From Candidatus Falkowbacteria bacterium CG10_big_fil_rev_8_21_14_0_10_43_10 (GTDB lineage Bacteria > Patescibacteriota > Patescibacteriia > Patescibacteriales > XYC2-FULL-47-12), in contig PFAR01000013.1 of assembly GCA_002773655.1 (NCBI GenBank), positions 1 to 15,975 on the forward strand: a DNA stretch of 15,975 nucleotides, written 5' to 3'. A program made the translations under genes and the position numbers. Of this stretch, positions 1 through 7,198 are shown piece after piece; positions within the stretch are counted from its first letter, which is position 1; each line of letters opens with the position of its first letter. The notes beneath the pieces are model-generated. The model had not been told where the DNA came from and did not search any database. It worked only from the letters and a program-made list of their open reading frames with translations.

Positions 1-313
1 TTACAATTGGAGCCACCACGCGGTTGATATTGCCAATAAAATCGGCACGGCAATCTATGCCGCCGACGCGGGTACGGTTGAGTATGCCGGCTGGGGAAGC
101 GGATATGGCAATCAAATCGTTATTGACCACGGCGGCGGTAAAAAAACCCGCTACGCCCACGCATCCAAGCTGTTTGTCAGCAAGGGCGATACAATCGCTA
201 AAGGACAAACTATCGCGGCCATGGGATCGACCGGCTGGTCAACCGGCCCGCATCTTCATTTTGAAGTTATTATCAATGGAGGCAAGTTAAATCCGCTTGA
301 CTTTATTAAATAA
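1..313 (+). CDS. M23-family (LytM-type) metallopeptidase, 3' end only
   Basis: Partial gene that enters from the left edge; the first complete codon begins at base 2 and the TAA stop is at 311-313, leaving 103 visible residues. The segment is the zinc-binding core of a peptidase M23 domain, a family that cuts peptide cross-links in peptidoglycan outside the membrane. Visible zinc and catalytic signatures are HxxD (H6, D9 of the visible part), YAH (H53) and the closing HLHFE (H84, H86). The glycine-rich stretch GSGYGN before an IDHG motif is also typical. The domain ends 17 residues after HLH, so this is the C-terminus of a longer, probably exported protein whose N-terminal part lies outside the window. 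All expected metal ligands are present, so it should be active. The family is clear; the exact substrate and physiological role are not visible. Confidence 0.93.
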   Translation, partial: YNWSHHAVDIANKIGTAIYAADAGTVEYAGWGSGYGNQIVIDHGGGKKTRYAHASKLFVSKGDTIAKGQTIAAMGSTGWSTGPHLHFEVIINGGKLNPLDFIK

Positions 314-318
314 TAGTT

Positions 319-400
319 ATATAGTTACTCGGTTAATTAGTTGCTTGATTTATTATTTTATAACTGATTAACTAATTAACTGTGTAACTAATTAATTCCT
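319..400. repeat. AT-rich spacer with 11-bp inverted and direct repeats
   Basis: GTTAATTAGTT at 332-342 is a perfect inverted repeat of AACTAATTAAC at 370-380, with a 27-base loop. The right arm overlaps an 11-bp direct repeat, TAACTAATTAA at 369-379 and 385-395 (16-base period). There is no U-tract of terminator type. This kind of low-complexity repeated spacer is common in CPR-like genomes; its function is unknown. Confidence 0.6.
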
Positions 401-661
401 ATGCTTCATATTATACTCGGCTTAATCGGCATGGTTATCGGCGCCTTAATTACCATTTATTCGGAAAAAATGTTAAATGCTTTCGGACGTATTCCTTTTT
501 TTGAAAAATATCTTGGTTTTGAAGGCGGCTCCCGACTGGGATACAAAATAATCGGTCTGCTTATTTTTTTTATCTCCCTTTTAATAATGACTAATTTAAT
601 TCAAGAATTCCTGATGTGGGTTCTATTGCCGATACTGGCACCGATGAAAAGGACATTTTGA
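401..661 (+). CDS. small two-helix membrane protein of unknown function
   Basis: An 86-residue protein. Two hydrophobic segments are visible, roughly residues 2-20 and 46-78, the second long enough to span the membrane with a kink or to form a re-entrant stretch. Between them is a short polar loop with the sequence FFEKYLGFEGGSRLGYK. The C-terminus is a short basic tail (PMKRTF). It starts at ATG directly after an AT-rich spacer and has no recognisable Shine-Dalgarno, like several other genes here. It ends in TGA. Proteins of this size and layout are frequent next to cell-envelope genes in Patescibacteria, but I recognise no named family. It lies 87 bases downstream of the M23 peptidase and could be co-transcribed with it. 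The coding call rests on the clean membrane-protein pattern and the lack of a competing frame. Confidence 0.75.
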   Translation: MLHIILGLIGMVIGALITIYSEKMLNAFGRIPFFEKYLGFEGGSRLGYKIIGLLIFFISLLIMTNLIQEFLMWVLLPILAPMKRTF

Positions 662-664
662 AAT

Positions 665-780
665 AAATTCCAAGTTCTAAATCACAAATTCCAAAAAAAT
701 ATTAAATTCTAAATTATAAATAACAAAAATAAATCTTTAAAATTTATTTGTAATTTGGTACTTGAAATTTGTTATTTCTT
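665..780. repeat. AT-rich spacer with dispersed imperfect inverted repeats
   Basis: The spacer before the tRNA contains CCAAGTTCTAAATCACAAATTCC-like words near its left end. Near-complementary words (ATTTGTAATTTGG, TACTTGAAATTTG, TTGTTATTT) stand near its right end, so the whole spacer can fold back on itself. No coding frame is visible. It resembles the dispersed intergenic repeats seen in many Parcubacteria genomes. Confidence 0.5.
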
Positions 781-785
781 TCGTT

Positions 786-859
786 GGGCCTTTAGCTCAG
801 CTGGCTAGAGCACCTGCTTTGCAAGCAGGGGGTCAAGGGTTCGAATCCCTTAAGGTCCA
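786..859 (+). tRNA. tRNA-Ala (anticodon TGC)
   Basis: A complete cloverleaf is visible. The acceptor stem GGGCCTT pairs with AAGGTCC (852-858) and contains a G3:U70 wobble, the classic alanine identity element. The anticodon arm CCTGC-TTTGCAA-GCAGG places anticodon TGC at 820-822. The T-arm has the GGTTCGAATCC core. The discriminator is A859, followed by CAA, so the 3' CCA is not encoded and must be added by a nucleotidyltransferase. A terminator follows within ten bases. Confidence 0.97.
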
Positions 860-865
860 CAAAAA

Positions 866-891
866 AAGGGTTTATCTAACCCTTATTTTTT
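866..891 (+). terminator. intrinsic terminator after tRNA-Ala
   Basis: Stem AAGGGTT (866-872), loop TATCT, AACCCTT (878-884), followed by a T-rich run. It closes the tRNA transcript and possibly the upstream operon. Confidence 0.8.
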
Positions 892-893
892 AT

Positions 894-923
894 AAAAAAC
901 CCGCTGAACCGAAGTCCCGCGGG
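894..923 (-). terminator. intrinsic terminator of purL
   Basis: Read on the - strand: CCCGC, one mismatch, GGAC, the stable tetraloop TTCG, GTTC, GCGGG, then TTTTTT. It starts 9 bases after the purL stop codon. It faces the tRNA terminator, so the two converging transcripts are well separated. Confidence 0.85.
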
Positions 924-931
924 GAATATTA

Positions 932-3900
932 TTAATTTTCTTCACACCACTGGCGTGCGTTTTGGAACAACTTCAGCCAAGGCGAAACCTTGATTTCAGA
1001 CCATTCCCGAGGCCAATAAGACCACTGCCAAGGAAGAAAAGTACGTTCGGGATGAGGCATTATTGCGAGATGTCGTCCGTCAGGCGAACACAGCCCCGCA
1101 ATTCCCAAGATAGATCCGTTCGGGTTGAATGGATATTCCTCGGTCGGTTCGTTTTCCGAATCCACATAAACCAGAGGCGCGAGATTTTTCTCTTTCACCA
1201 CATTCAGAATCTGTGGATCGGGAAAGTGCAACCGCCCTTCGCCGTGAGCGATATGAACACCGAGCGTCGATCCTTCCATGCCTGCCAGTAAAATTGACGG
1301 GCTTGGTTGGATTTTCACTTGACTCCAACGCGACTCAAAGCGTTCAGAACAATTGCAGATGAACCGCGGCTGGATTTTTTCATCCAATCCTTGCCAGGGC
1401 ACCCACCCAAGGAGCGCAAAGAGTTGACACCCATTGCAAACTCCCAAAGTGAATGTGCCTTTGCGATTATAAAACCGCTTGAACATTTCCCTTAGCGTTG
1501 AATTAAACTTAATCGATCCAGCCCAACCCTTCGCGCTATCGAAGACGTCCATGAACGAAAACCCACCTGGAGCAACAAGACCATGGAACTGATCCAAAGT
1601 TATGCGGCCAGCCAGAAGATCACTCATAGTAATGTCAAACGGATTCAGTCCGGCGGTATAGAACGCCGCCGCCATTTCCCGATCTCCATTAGTGCCTTCC
1701 TCGCGCACGACCGCAACCTTCGGACGAAAATCTCCGTCTTTCACGACTGTCGCATTGGGCGTAAAGCCGAGATGATACACCGGCTCATGCAAAACTTGAT
1801 AAGTCGCAAACTCTTCATCAGCGACTCCATTTTCCGTTTGGAATTTTTCCAACTGATAACTGGTGGCTTCCCACCATTGACGGAATGTTGGGAGGTCAAT
1901 GCCGAAAACGCGAGGAGGACGATCGGAAGTTGTCTTGCCAAGACTTATGAGCGAAGGAGCCCCCTCGCTTTTCAGAATCCGGTCGATCAGATCCTTGTCG
2001 TTCGGCCGGTATTCAATAACCAGGCCGAGCTCTTCTGAAAACAGAGACGCAAGATTGAACTGGCCGTCGATGGCCGCTCCGCAGTTCCCACCAAGGCACA
2101 TCTCAATTACGGTTGTTGTGAGACCGCCATCGCTTCTGTCGTGAAGCGAAAGCAAAACTCCGCTCTCATGAAGAATTTGTACTGCTTTCCATGTTGCCTT
2201 GAGCAACTCTGGATCGCAATCGGGGGTTTCATCTCCGATTTGATTGAGAGCTTGGAGCAGGGCTGAACCGCCGAGGCGATTCTTCCCCAGACCAAGATCA
2301 ATCAGACCGAGACAACTTTCTCCTGGCGCCTTGATGTCTGGCGTAAGTACTTTGGTAATATCAGGCATCGAGGCATAGCCAAGAATGACCAACTCACCAG
2401 GTGCTTTCACCAGCTCTCCGTCAACCGTCGCCGCCATCGAGAGACTGTCTTTTCCTCCGTCGGGAGCAATCCCCAACGAAATCATAGCATCTCTCATTGC
2501 AACAGCAGCGTCATAAAGAAGCGCACCCTCACCAGCCATTTTTGCAGGCCACATCCAGTTGACCCTGCAACGAACCCCTGAAAGATGAATTCCGCCAGCC
2601 GATATCAAGTTGGTAAGCATTTCGCCTACCGCCATCCGAGCACCAGCTTTTGGATCGATCAGCATCTTCAGTGGTTGTTCACCAATCGCCGAAGCCTTCC
2701 CAGTTAAACCGAAGTAGCTATCGGCGAGGACAGCAACGTCCGCAATTGGAACCTGAGTCGCCCCGCAGCATGGTTGACGCACGATGCGCCCACCAACACT
2801 ACGGTCGATTTTACGAACCAGGAATCCCTTGGAGCCCACCGACAATTGCTGAAATACAATCTCAATCGCCTTTGTAAGCGTAAGATTGTCTGGCAATTTC
2901 GAAGGATTAAAACTCCTTGGGAGATGATCGGACTTGAAGGTTTTCTGCGGAAGTTTTCCCAGAATATCATGCAGATCAAGACGAACAGGTGTTGTGCCAT
3001 TTGCCGAGTCAACTACGGTGACATGTCCGTCACACGTAATCTCCCCCAGCATTTCGCAATTAACCCGCTCGCGGTCGCAGATTTTCTGGAATAATTCCGC
3101 TTTGTCGGGTCCGATTAACAAGCCGTACCGCTCCTGGTATTCAGCACTCCAAATGGAAAGAACAGACATCGTCTTGTCTCCAAGAACGATTTGACGAATA
3201 TCCACTCTTCCACCAACGGTTTCCATGAGCTCAGTCAAAACGTTACTTGGCCCGCCCGCGCCTTGGTCGTGAACACTTTCAATAGGATTTTCATCTCCCA
3301 TATCAATGCACGCCTGAAGAACACGGACTGCCTTGTTGCCCATTTCGCCGTTACCGCGCTGAACCGATTTGAAATCAAGACCAGCGTCGTTCTGTCCTTG
3401 AACCATGCTTGAAGCAGCTCCACCGCCTTCACCGATTGCGTAAGCTGGCCCACCAATGGCCACGATGAGCATCCCTTTTTGAGGAGTTTTCTTTTTCGTG
3501 AGCGCGCCATCGATATGACCAATACCTCCGCTATACAGCACAGGCTTGCGAAATTCACGCCTCTGGCCGAAGACTACTTGGCAAAATGTTCTGGCAAAGC
3601 CACAACCAAGCGGCTCGCCGTACTGATTCTCGTAATCCGAAATTCCATTGCTACCTTCGATGAGAATTCGAAGCGGCGTGGCGTGCTTATCGCTCACCTC
3701 ACCGCCAACGACTTCACCAGCGATATCGTAGCCAGGAATAAACAGATTGCCGACACAATATCCTGCCATCGCAAGTCCAGTGATAGAGCCACGGCCGCCA
3801 GCACAATTGTCGCGGATACGCCCACCAGCACCAGTCGCTGCACCAGGATATGGTGCAATCAACGTTGGATGGTTGTGCGTCTCCGCCGTTGCTGTCGGAT

Positions 3901-4702
3901 GCAAGATTCTCCATACGACTTTGAATGACGATGGATTGCCAGGGTTAGCTGGCACAAAGACTGGAACCTTAAATCCGTGCAGAGCACCGACGTTGTCATT
4001 AAAAGCCAGAACACTGACGTTCTGACCAGAGATAGCCCGAAGTGGCGCTCGAATGATATCAAGCAGACACTCTGGCATCTCAACCCCGTCGATCACTTGT
4101 TTTGCTTTGAAATACCAGTGACGCGAGTGCTCGCTGTTGGCGTTGCCGATTTGGAACAGTTCCACGTCAGTGGGATTTCTCCCGTAACGACGGAAAAGTT
4201 CCGTGTAGTATCTGATATCCCATTCGTCCATGCCGAGGCCGAGCTGTTTATTTGCCTGACGAATTGCTTCCTCTCCCTGTTCAAGAACAGGAATGATTTG
4301 CACTTCGGCAGGTTTTGCATTGAGCTCGAAACTTGTCAGACCGCCAAACGGATAGACAGATTGCGTCATCTTATCCAAGCGCTCGGCAAGAATCCTTTCT
4401 TGTGTGCCACCGTCGACCTCATAAAGTCTCGATGGCTCAATTCTGACTACCTTATTCAGTCCCATCGCGTGGCAAATCGCCACAGCATTGGTTGAAAAAG
4501 GCGTCTCTACGTTGAGCCGCGGACCGATTTCAACGTACGAACCACTACTGTAAGACGGGTAGTCGTAAACGAATATTGGTTCAAATGTTTCTGCAATAAT
4601 CCAACGGAGTTTCTTTAACTCATCCGCGGTCATTTCCAGAAGCGTTTCAACATAGAAACAGACTTCAAACAAACCGAAATTCCTGACCAACTTGGTTATC
4701 AT
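932..4702 (-). CDS. purL: phosphoribosylformylglycinamidine (FGAM) synthase, single-chain PurL with fused glutaminase
   Basis: Encodes 1256 residues, the size of the large single-chain FGAM synthases (E. coli about 1295). The enzyme converts FGAR, ATP and glutamine to FGAM in the fourth step of purine synthesis. In order it shows a short PurS-like N-terminal domain; the NANSEHSRH motif (187-195); TAETHNHPT (272-280) and GAATGAGGRIRD (287-298), the nucleotide-binding signature; a second AIRS-type half; and a C-terminal class I glutaminase with nucleophile C1089 (GVCNGCQ) and H1217/E1219 (MPHPE). The stretch SIWSAEYQERYG is more like the eukaryotic and proteobacterial long form than the split PurL/PurQ/PurS form. 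Start: ATG with GAGGAGG five bases upstream. It looks richer in G+C than its neighbours and no other purine gene is near, which suggests transfer. All key residues are present. Confidence 0.97.
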   Translation of the reverse strand: MITKLVRNFGLFEVCFYVETLLEMTADELKKLRWIIAETFEPIFVYDYPSYSSGSYVEIGPRLNVETPFSTNAVAICHAMGLNKVVRIEPSRLYEVDGGTQERILAERLDKMTQSVYPFGGLTSFELNAKPAEVQIIPVLEQGEEAIRQANKQLGLGMDEWDIRYYTELFRRYGRNPTDVELFQIGNANSEHSRHWYFKAKQVIDGVEMPECLLDIIRAPLRAISGQNVSVLAFNDNVGALHGFKVPVFVPANPGNPSSFKVVWRILHPTATAETHNHPTLIAPYPGAATGAGGRIRDNCAGGRGSITGLAMAGYCVGNLFIPGYDIAGEVVGGEVSDKHATPLRILIEGSNGISDYENQYGEPLGCGFARTFCQVVFGQRREFRKPVLYSGGIGHIDGALTKKKTPQKGMLIVAIGGPAYAIGEGGGAASSMVQGQNDAGLDFKSVQRGNGEMGNKAVRVLQACIDMGDENPIESVHDQGAGGPSNVLTELMETVGGRVDIRQIVLGDKTMSVLSIWSAEYQERYGLLIGPDKAELFQKICDRERVNCEMLGEITCDGHVTVVDSANGTTPVRLDLHDILGKLPQKTFKSDHLPRSFNPSKLPDNLTLTKAIEIVFQQLSVGSKGFLVRKIDRSVGGRIVRQPCCGATQVPIADVAVLADSYFGLTGKASAIGEQPLKMLIDPKAGARMAVGEMLTNLISAGGIHLSGVRCRVNWMWPAKMAGEGALLYDAAVAMRDAMISLGIAPDGGKDSLSMAATVDGELVKAPGELVILGYASMPDITKVLTPDIKAPGESCLGLIDLGLGKNRLGGSALLQALNQIGDETPDCDPELLKATWKAVQILHESGVLLSLHDRSDGGLTTTVIEMCLGGNCGAAIDGQFNLASLFSEELGLVIEYRPNDKDLIDRILKSEGAPSLISLGKTTSDRPPRVFGIDLPTFRQWWEATSYQLEKFQTENGVADEEFATYQVLHEPVYHLGFTPNATVVKDGDFRPKVAVVREEGTNGDREMAAAFYTAGLNPFDITMSDLLAGRITLDQFHGLVAPGGFSFMDVFDSAKGWAGSIKFNSTLREMFKRFYNRKGTFTLGVCNGCQLFALLGWVPWQGLDEKIQPRFICNCSERFESRWSQVKIQPSPSILLAGMEGSTLGVHIAHGEGRLHFPDPQILNVVKEKNLAPLVYVDSENEPTEEYPFNPNGSILGIAGLCSPDGRHLAIMPHPERTFLPWQWSYWPREWSEIKVSPWLKLFQNARQWCEEN

Positions 4703-4740
4703 GACAACCTCCTCGTTTCCGTTTTTTTGCGATATCCATT

Positions 4741-4780
4741 AAAACAGCAAAGCTGCTATTTTCCCGTTTATTCTATTATA
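4741..4780 (-). promoter_or_regulatory. candidate purL promoter -10 and leader hairpin
   Basis: On the - strand a TATAAT hexamer (4775-4780) lies about 75 bases before the purL start; no good -35 box is visible at the usual spacing. The leader contains the small hairpin CAGC-AAA-GCTG (around 4745-4755), not followed by a convincing U-tract. This is a weak call. Confidence 0.4.
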
Positions 4781-4873
4781 AAAAGAACTAAAACATAGTC
4801 CTCCTTTCTATCCCAATTTAAGCATTTTAATGGCAAAAAAGCAAACAAAAAAAGTAGGGGGCGGAGGCGCGTT

Positions 4874-4913
4874 AAAAAAGTAGCGGCGGTTTAAAACCGG
4901 CCGCTACTTTTTT
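4874..4913 (-). terminator. strong intrinsic terminator of the sigma-factor operon
   Basis: GTAGCGGC (4880-4887) pairs perfectly with GCCGCTAC (4900-4907), with a further GGTT/AACC inner pairing. A-runs and T-runs flank it on both sides, so it could work in both directions. On the - strand it lies about 35 bases after the stop of the 175-residue protein gene. Confidence 0.9.
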
Positions 4914-4946
4914 ATGACTTTTTCTGTTTCCCCATGCTTATTTATC

Positions 4947-5474
4947 TTATTGAGCCTTTTGGAAGCGCCCCATTTTACCTCCAAAATTTAGGCCCAGCTC
5001 TTCCCGAATTTTCTTAGCTTCTTCAAACTTTCCTTCCTGCATTAATTTATGGCTGGCCGCTAATTTGGAAAAATTTTCCGCGGTAATCTTTTCCGCAATC
5101 GGATTATCACCCATTAAATTTTTCCAAGACTCATAATCATTATTTTCAATGGCGGACCTGATGGCTTCATGCTGTCTGGGAGTAATTCCCTCGCCGGACC
5201 GCATCGCCTCATGCAAAGCGGCCATTTTATTAAAATTTTCTTCAGTGATAAATTCGCTTAATTTATTAACCTGCTCATCCATTAGTTTTTTCCAGGCGGC
5301 ATAATCTTTGTTTTCGACCGCGGCCATCATCTCCTGACGGTTGGCCATAAACTGGCCTTGATTTTTGAACTCAAAATTAGCTGCCCCGCCCTGATAGGCA
5401 TAAGTGGCGCCAGCCACAATAGCGGTAGTTACTACTACGCCGACCGCGGCGGCCAAAATGTTTGTTTTATTCAT
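4947..5474 (-). CDS. membrane-anchored helical two-repeat protein, unknown function
   Basis: 175 residues. Residues 5-27 form one hydrophobic segment (AAAVGVVVTTAIVAGATYAY), a signal anchor or uncleaved signal peptide, so the rest is likely outside the membrane. The body contains two clear internal repeats of about 50 residues (45-95 and 99-148). Each has the pattern A-[IV]-E-N-x-D-Y-x-x-W-K-x-L-M, then ITxENFxKxAAxHxxMxxG, and is predicted strongly helical. The tail is basic. It is the last gene of a unit with an ECF-type sigma factor and a membrane protein, 80 bases downstream, before a strong terminator. By analogy with sigma/anti-sigma operons, it could be a periplasmic sensor or an effector of that regulon; this is inference. 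No Shine-Dalgarno is visible before ATG 5474. I recognise no named family. Confidence 0.85.
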   Translation of the reverse strand: MNKTNILAAAVGVVVTTAIVAGATYAYQGGAANFEFKNQGQFMANRQEMMAAVENKDYAAWKKLMDEQVNKLSEFITEENFNKMAALHEAMRSGEGITPRQHEAIRSAIENNDYESWKNLMGDNPIAEKITAENFSKLAASHKLMQEGKFEEAKKIREELGLNFGGKMGRFQKAQ

Positions 5475-5554
5475 ATGGTTATTTCTTAATAAATAAGTGC
5501 GTTGGCACGTGCGCTAATTACTACGCATTGCTGAACTCTTTCTTTCACGCCGCC

Positions 5555-6292
5555 TTACCTCATTATCCTTCTTATTTCCGGCCGGGAAAAATCGGGCGGC
5601 CCGAAAAACGGACTGATTTCTAAAGCTTCAAATTTCAAATCTTCCAATTTTTCTCCGATTATTCTGATTTTTTCATTTTTTTCCATTTCCACCAGCGGAT
5701 GCACAAAACACTCCCGACAGCGCACGCGCCAAATATTTTTATCAATATCGCTTAAACTGAATTCATCATCTGAATACGGCGAAATAATTTCGCCGGCTAA
5801 AAACCCTTTTCCCGGATTAAGCCAGAGCGCCTGCCGCGGGCGGATCATCATATTATAATAGGGCACGCCCTGCATAGCGCCCTGCTCCATAAAACGGCCG
5901 GCCATAAAGGAACGATGCGATGCCCAGCCAAAACTGATAATTAAGACAGTTAACATTAAAATAATAACCGGCAAAGCGTAGCGGTAGCCCTTTTTAGTAT
6001 GGCGAAAGGCGTAATACGCCAGGACAACCAGGCCGATTGAAGCAATTATCCAAAAATAAGGCAGATGTATGAATAAAAACCGGCTGCGGGTTAACCCCAA
6101 ACGGGGACGCAAGGCCCAATCAGCGCTTTGTAAATTAAAAATTATGGCGGCAAAGACTAAAGCCGCGACTGCGGTTAAGATGCCGACGCCGAACCAAATT
6201 AAAAATTCCCTGAGCTGAAATTGCCACTTCGGAGTTTGCTTGGCATCGCCATGCTTTATTTTTTCCAAAATTTTATCTTTTAAATTTTTCAT
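5555..6292 (-). CDS. three-helix membrane protein with extracytoplasmic OB-like domain, probable anti-sigma factor
   Basis: 245 residues. An N-terminal charged cytoplasmic segment (1-28) precedes three membrane helices at about 30-52, 78-97 and 105-124. A soluble C-terminal domain (about 130-245) follows; its strand pattern (FLAGEIIS, NIWRVRC, EKIRIIGE, FEALEISPF) looks like an OB-type beta barrel. A CxxC pair is present at C192 and C195 (RCRECF). Its ATG overlaps the sigma-factor stop codon (ATGA, 4 bp), so the two proteins are translationally coupled. Membrane proteins in this position are usually the anti-sigma factor that holds the sigma factor through the N-terminal cytoplasmic tail. I see no ZAS zinc motif, so that role is inferred from position only. 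It ends in TAA. Confidence 0.85.
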   Translation of the reverse strand: MKNLKDKILEKIKHGDAKQTPKWQFQLREFLIWFGVGILTAVAALVFAAIIFNLQSADWALRPRLGLTRSRFLFIHLPYFWIIASIGLVVLAYYAFRHTKKGYRYALPVIILMLTVLIISFGWASHRSFMAGRFMEQGAMQGVPYYNMMIRPRQALWLNPGKGFLAGEIISPYSDDEFSLSDIDKNIWRVRCRECFVHPLVEMEKNEKIRIIGEKLEDLKFEALEISPFFGPPDFSRPEIRRIMR

Positions 6293-6876
6293 AAAAAATT
6301 AATACTTAACTTTGTCGCTTCTTTTTTAAACTGCTTTTTCGCCCGATTGATCAACGTCGCGATCGTGCCTATCGGCTTTTTTAAAATGTCGGAAATTTCT
6401 TCATAGCTTTTTTCCTCTAAAAATTTCAATATTAAAACCTCCCGATATTTTAAATCAATCTCCGCCAAAATTTTTTTAATATCGCCGCGGAAATCTTTGT
6501 TTTCCAAATCTCTCTGAATATCAAACTCCGAGGAAATGCTATTTAAAAATCCATCTATTTCATCCCCGCGGACAAACTGCGGCTTAGCTTTCCTTCTCCG
6601 CCAATCACTGATTATTTCGTTGTGGGCAATGCGATAAATCCAGGAAGAAAACTTTAAAGATGGATCAAACCCGTTCAAATTCTGGTAAACTTTAATAAAA
6701 ATATCCTGCAACAGGTCTTCAGTGTCTTCATTATCCAGCCCGGCGATTCTTTTTATATAGCGGGCAATTTTTTTTTCATATCGTCCTACTATATAATTAA
6801 AATTATCCGGCTTTTTTAGAGCAAGCTGGACTAGATCGCTGTCTGTTTTATTGCCAAAATCCGTATTTCGGGGCAT
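6289..6876 (-). CDS. ECF-type RNA polymerase sigma factor (sigma-70 family)
   Basis: 195 residues, the usual length for an extracytoplasmic-function sigma factor. Region 2 is clear: DxEDLLQDIFIKVYQNL, then KFSSWIYRIAHNEIISDWRRR, which binds core polymerase and the -10 element. Region 4 is a helix-turn-helix near the end: KYREVLILKFLEEKSYEEIS followed by KPIGTIATLINRAKKQ, which reads the -35 element. No region 1.1 or region 3 is seen, as expected. It is the first gene of a three-gene unit with a membrane protein overlapping by 4 bp and an exported repeat protein. Start ATG 6876 is preceded in frame by a stop 9 bases upstream, so it cannot extend. No Shine-Dalgarno is visible. The target genes cannot be deduced from this window. 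Confidence 0.95.
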   Translation of the reverse strand: MPRNTDFGNKTDSDLVQLALKKPDNFNYIVGRYEKKIARYIKRIAGLDNEDTEDLLQDIFIKVYQNLNGFDPSLKFSSWIYRIAHNEIISDWRRRKAKPQFVRGDEIDGFLNSISSEFDIQRDLENKDFRGDIKKILAEIDLKYREVLILKFLEEKSYEEISDILKKPIGTIATLINRAKKQFKKEATKLSINFL

Positions 6877-6915
6877 ATTATATTGTTACGTAAAAATTCA
6901 TTTATTTCTTTCATG

Positions 6916-6924
6916 TATTATAAC
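6916..6924 (-). promoter_or_regulatory. candidate extended -10 promoter of the sigma-factor operon
   Basis: On the - strand the sequence TGTTATAAT forms a TGn-TATAAT extended -10 element about 40 bases before the sigma-factor start. No good -35 box lies at the expected distance, which is acceptable for an extended -10 promoter. A second TATAAT sits directly against the start codon, too close to serve it. Confidence 0.4.
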
Positions 6925-6955
6925 ATAAAAGGGAAAACTATTTATTATCGGCGGC

Positions 6956-7111
6956 TTGTTATTCATCTTGGAATCGTTTTTGCCTCTCTCCTGGCAAGCG
7001 CCTGTTTTTGCCATGATAGTTATCGGGATAATTTTAGGAACCTTAGGATACTCATATTGGCTATACCAAAAAATAGGCTGTTTTGCGGGCTTTATTGACA
7101 AAAATATTTAA
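6956..7111 (+). CDS. possible small membrane peptide or gene remnant
   Basis: An open frame from a TTG codon at 6956 to TAA at 7109-7111 (51 residues) reads as a plausible membrane peptide. It has a hydrophobic start, FLPLSWQAPVF, then the clear helix AMIVIGIILGTLGYSYWLY and the tail IDKNI. The frame remains open upstream to a stop at 6926. The residues before it (KGKLFIIGG) suggest the N-terminus may once have been in another frame, where an ATG at 6913 begins. No ribosome binding site is visible. Its last codons overlap the -35 box of the next gene's promoter. It is either a short real protein or a decayed remnant; other frames across this stretch look less protein-like. Confidence 0.35.
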   Translation: MLFILESFLPLSWQAPVFAMIVIGIILGTLGYSYWLYQKIGCFAGFIDKNI

Positions 7112-7123
7112 AAAGCATATAAT
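7095..7123 (+). promoter_or_regulatory. consensus sigma-70 promoter of the zinc-ribbon gene
   Basis: TTGACA (7095-7100), a 17-base spacer, and TATAAT (7118-7123): a perfect match to the housekeeping consensus. Transcription should start near 7130, giving a leader of about 65 bases that holds the structure at 7143-7198. Confidence 0.88.
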
Positions 7124-7142
7124 GTTCTTATAATTTATTAAG

Positions 7143-7198
7143 GTTTTGTTTAGTTTCATTTTATTGGACTAACAAAACAAAAAGGGTCCAATAAAATG
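7143..7198 (+). promoter_or_regulatory. structured leader RNA enclosing the start codon (possible pseudoknot)
   Basis: CATTTTATTGGAC (7157-7169) is a perfect 13-bp inverted repeat of 7186-7198, and the right arm ends exactly on the ATG of the zinc-ribbon gene. A second perfect pairing, GTTTTGTT (7143-7150) with AACAAAAC (7171-7178), uses bases in the loop of the first. The two helices interleave in the order a-b-a'-b', the layout of an H-type pseudoknot. The first helix buries the start codon and the adjoining GG. Regulation of translation by this fold is an inference. Confidence 0.6.

Noticed and set aside
962..4495. Many open frames of 60-170 codons on both strands across purL
   Set aside because: They are shadows of the G+C-richer purL frame, with low-complexity or improbable composition and no ribosome-binding sites.
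4788..4809. Two-codon mini-frame ATG-TTT-TAG behind AGGAGG on the - strand upstream of purL
   Set aside because: It lies upstream of the candidate purL -10 box and so would not be on its transcript; most likely chance.
6883..7101. Two opposing open frames of about 70 codons in the sigma/zinc-ribbon spacer
   Set aside because: They have no ribosome-binding sites and less protein-like sequence than the third frame (6956-7111).
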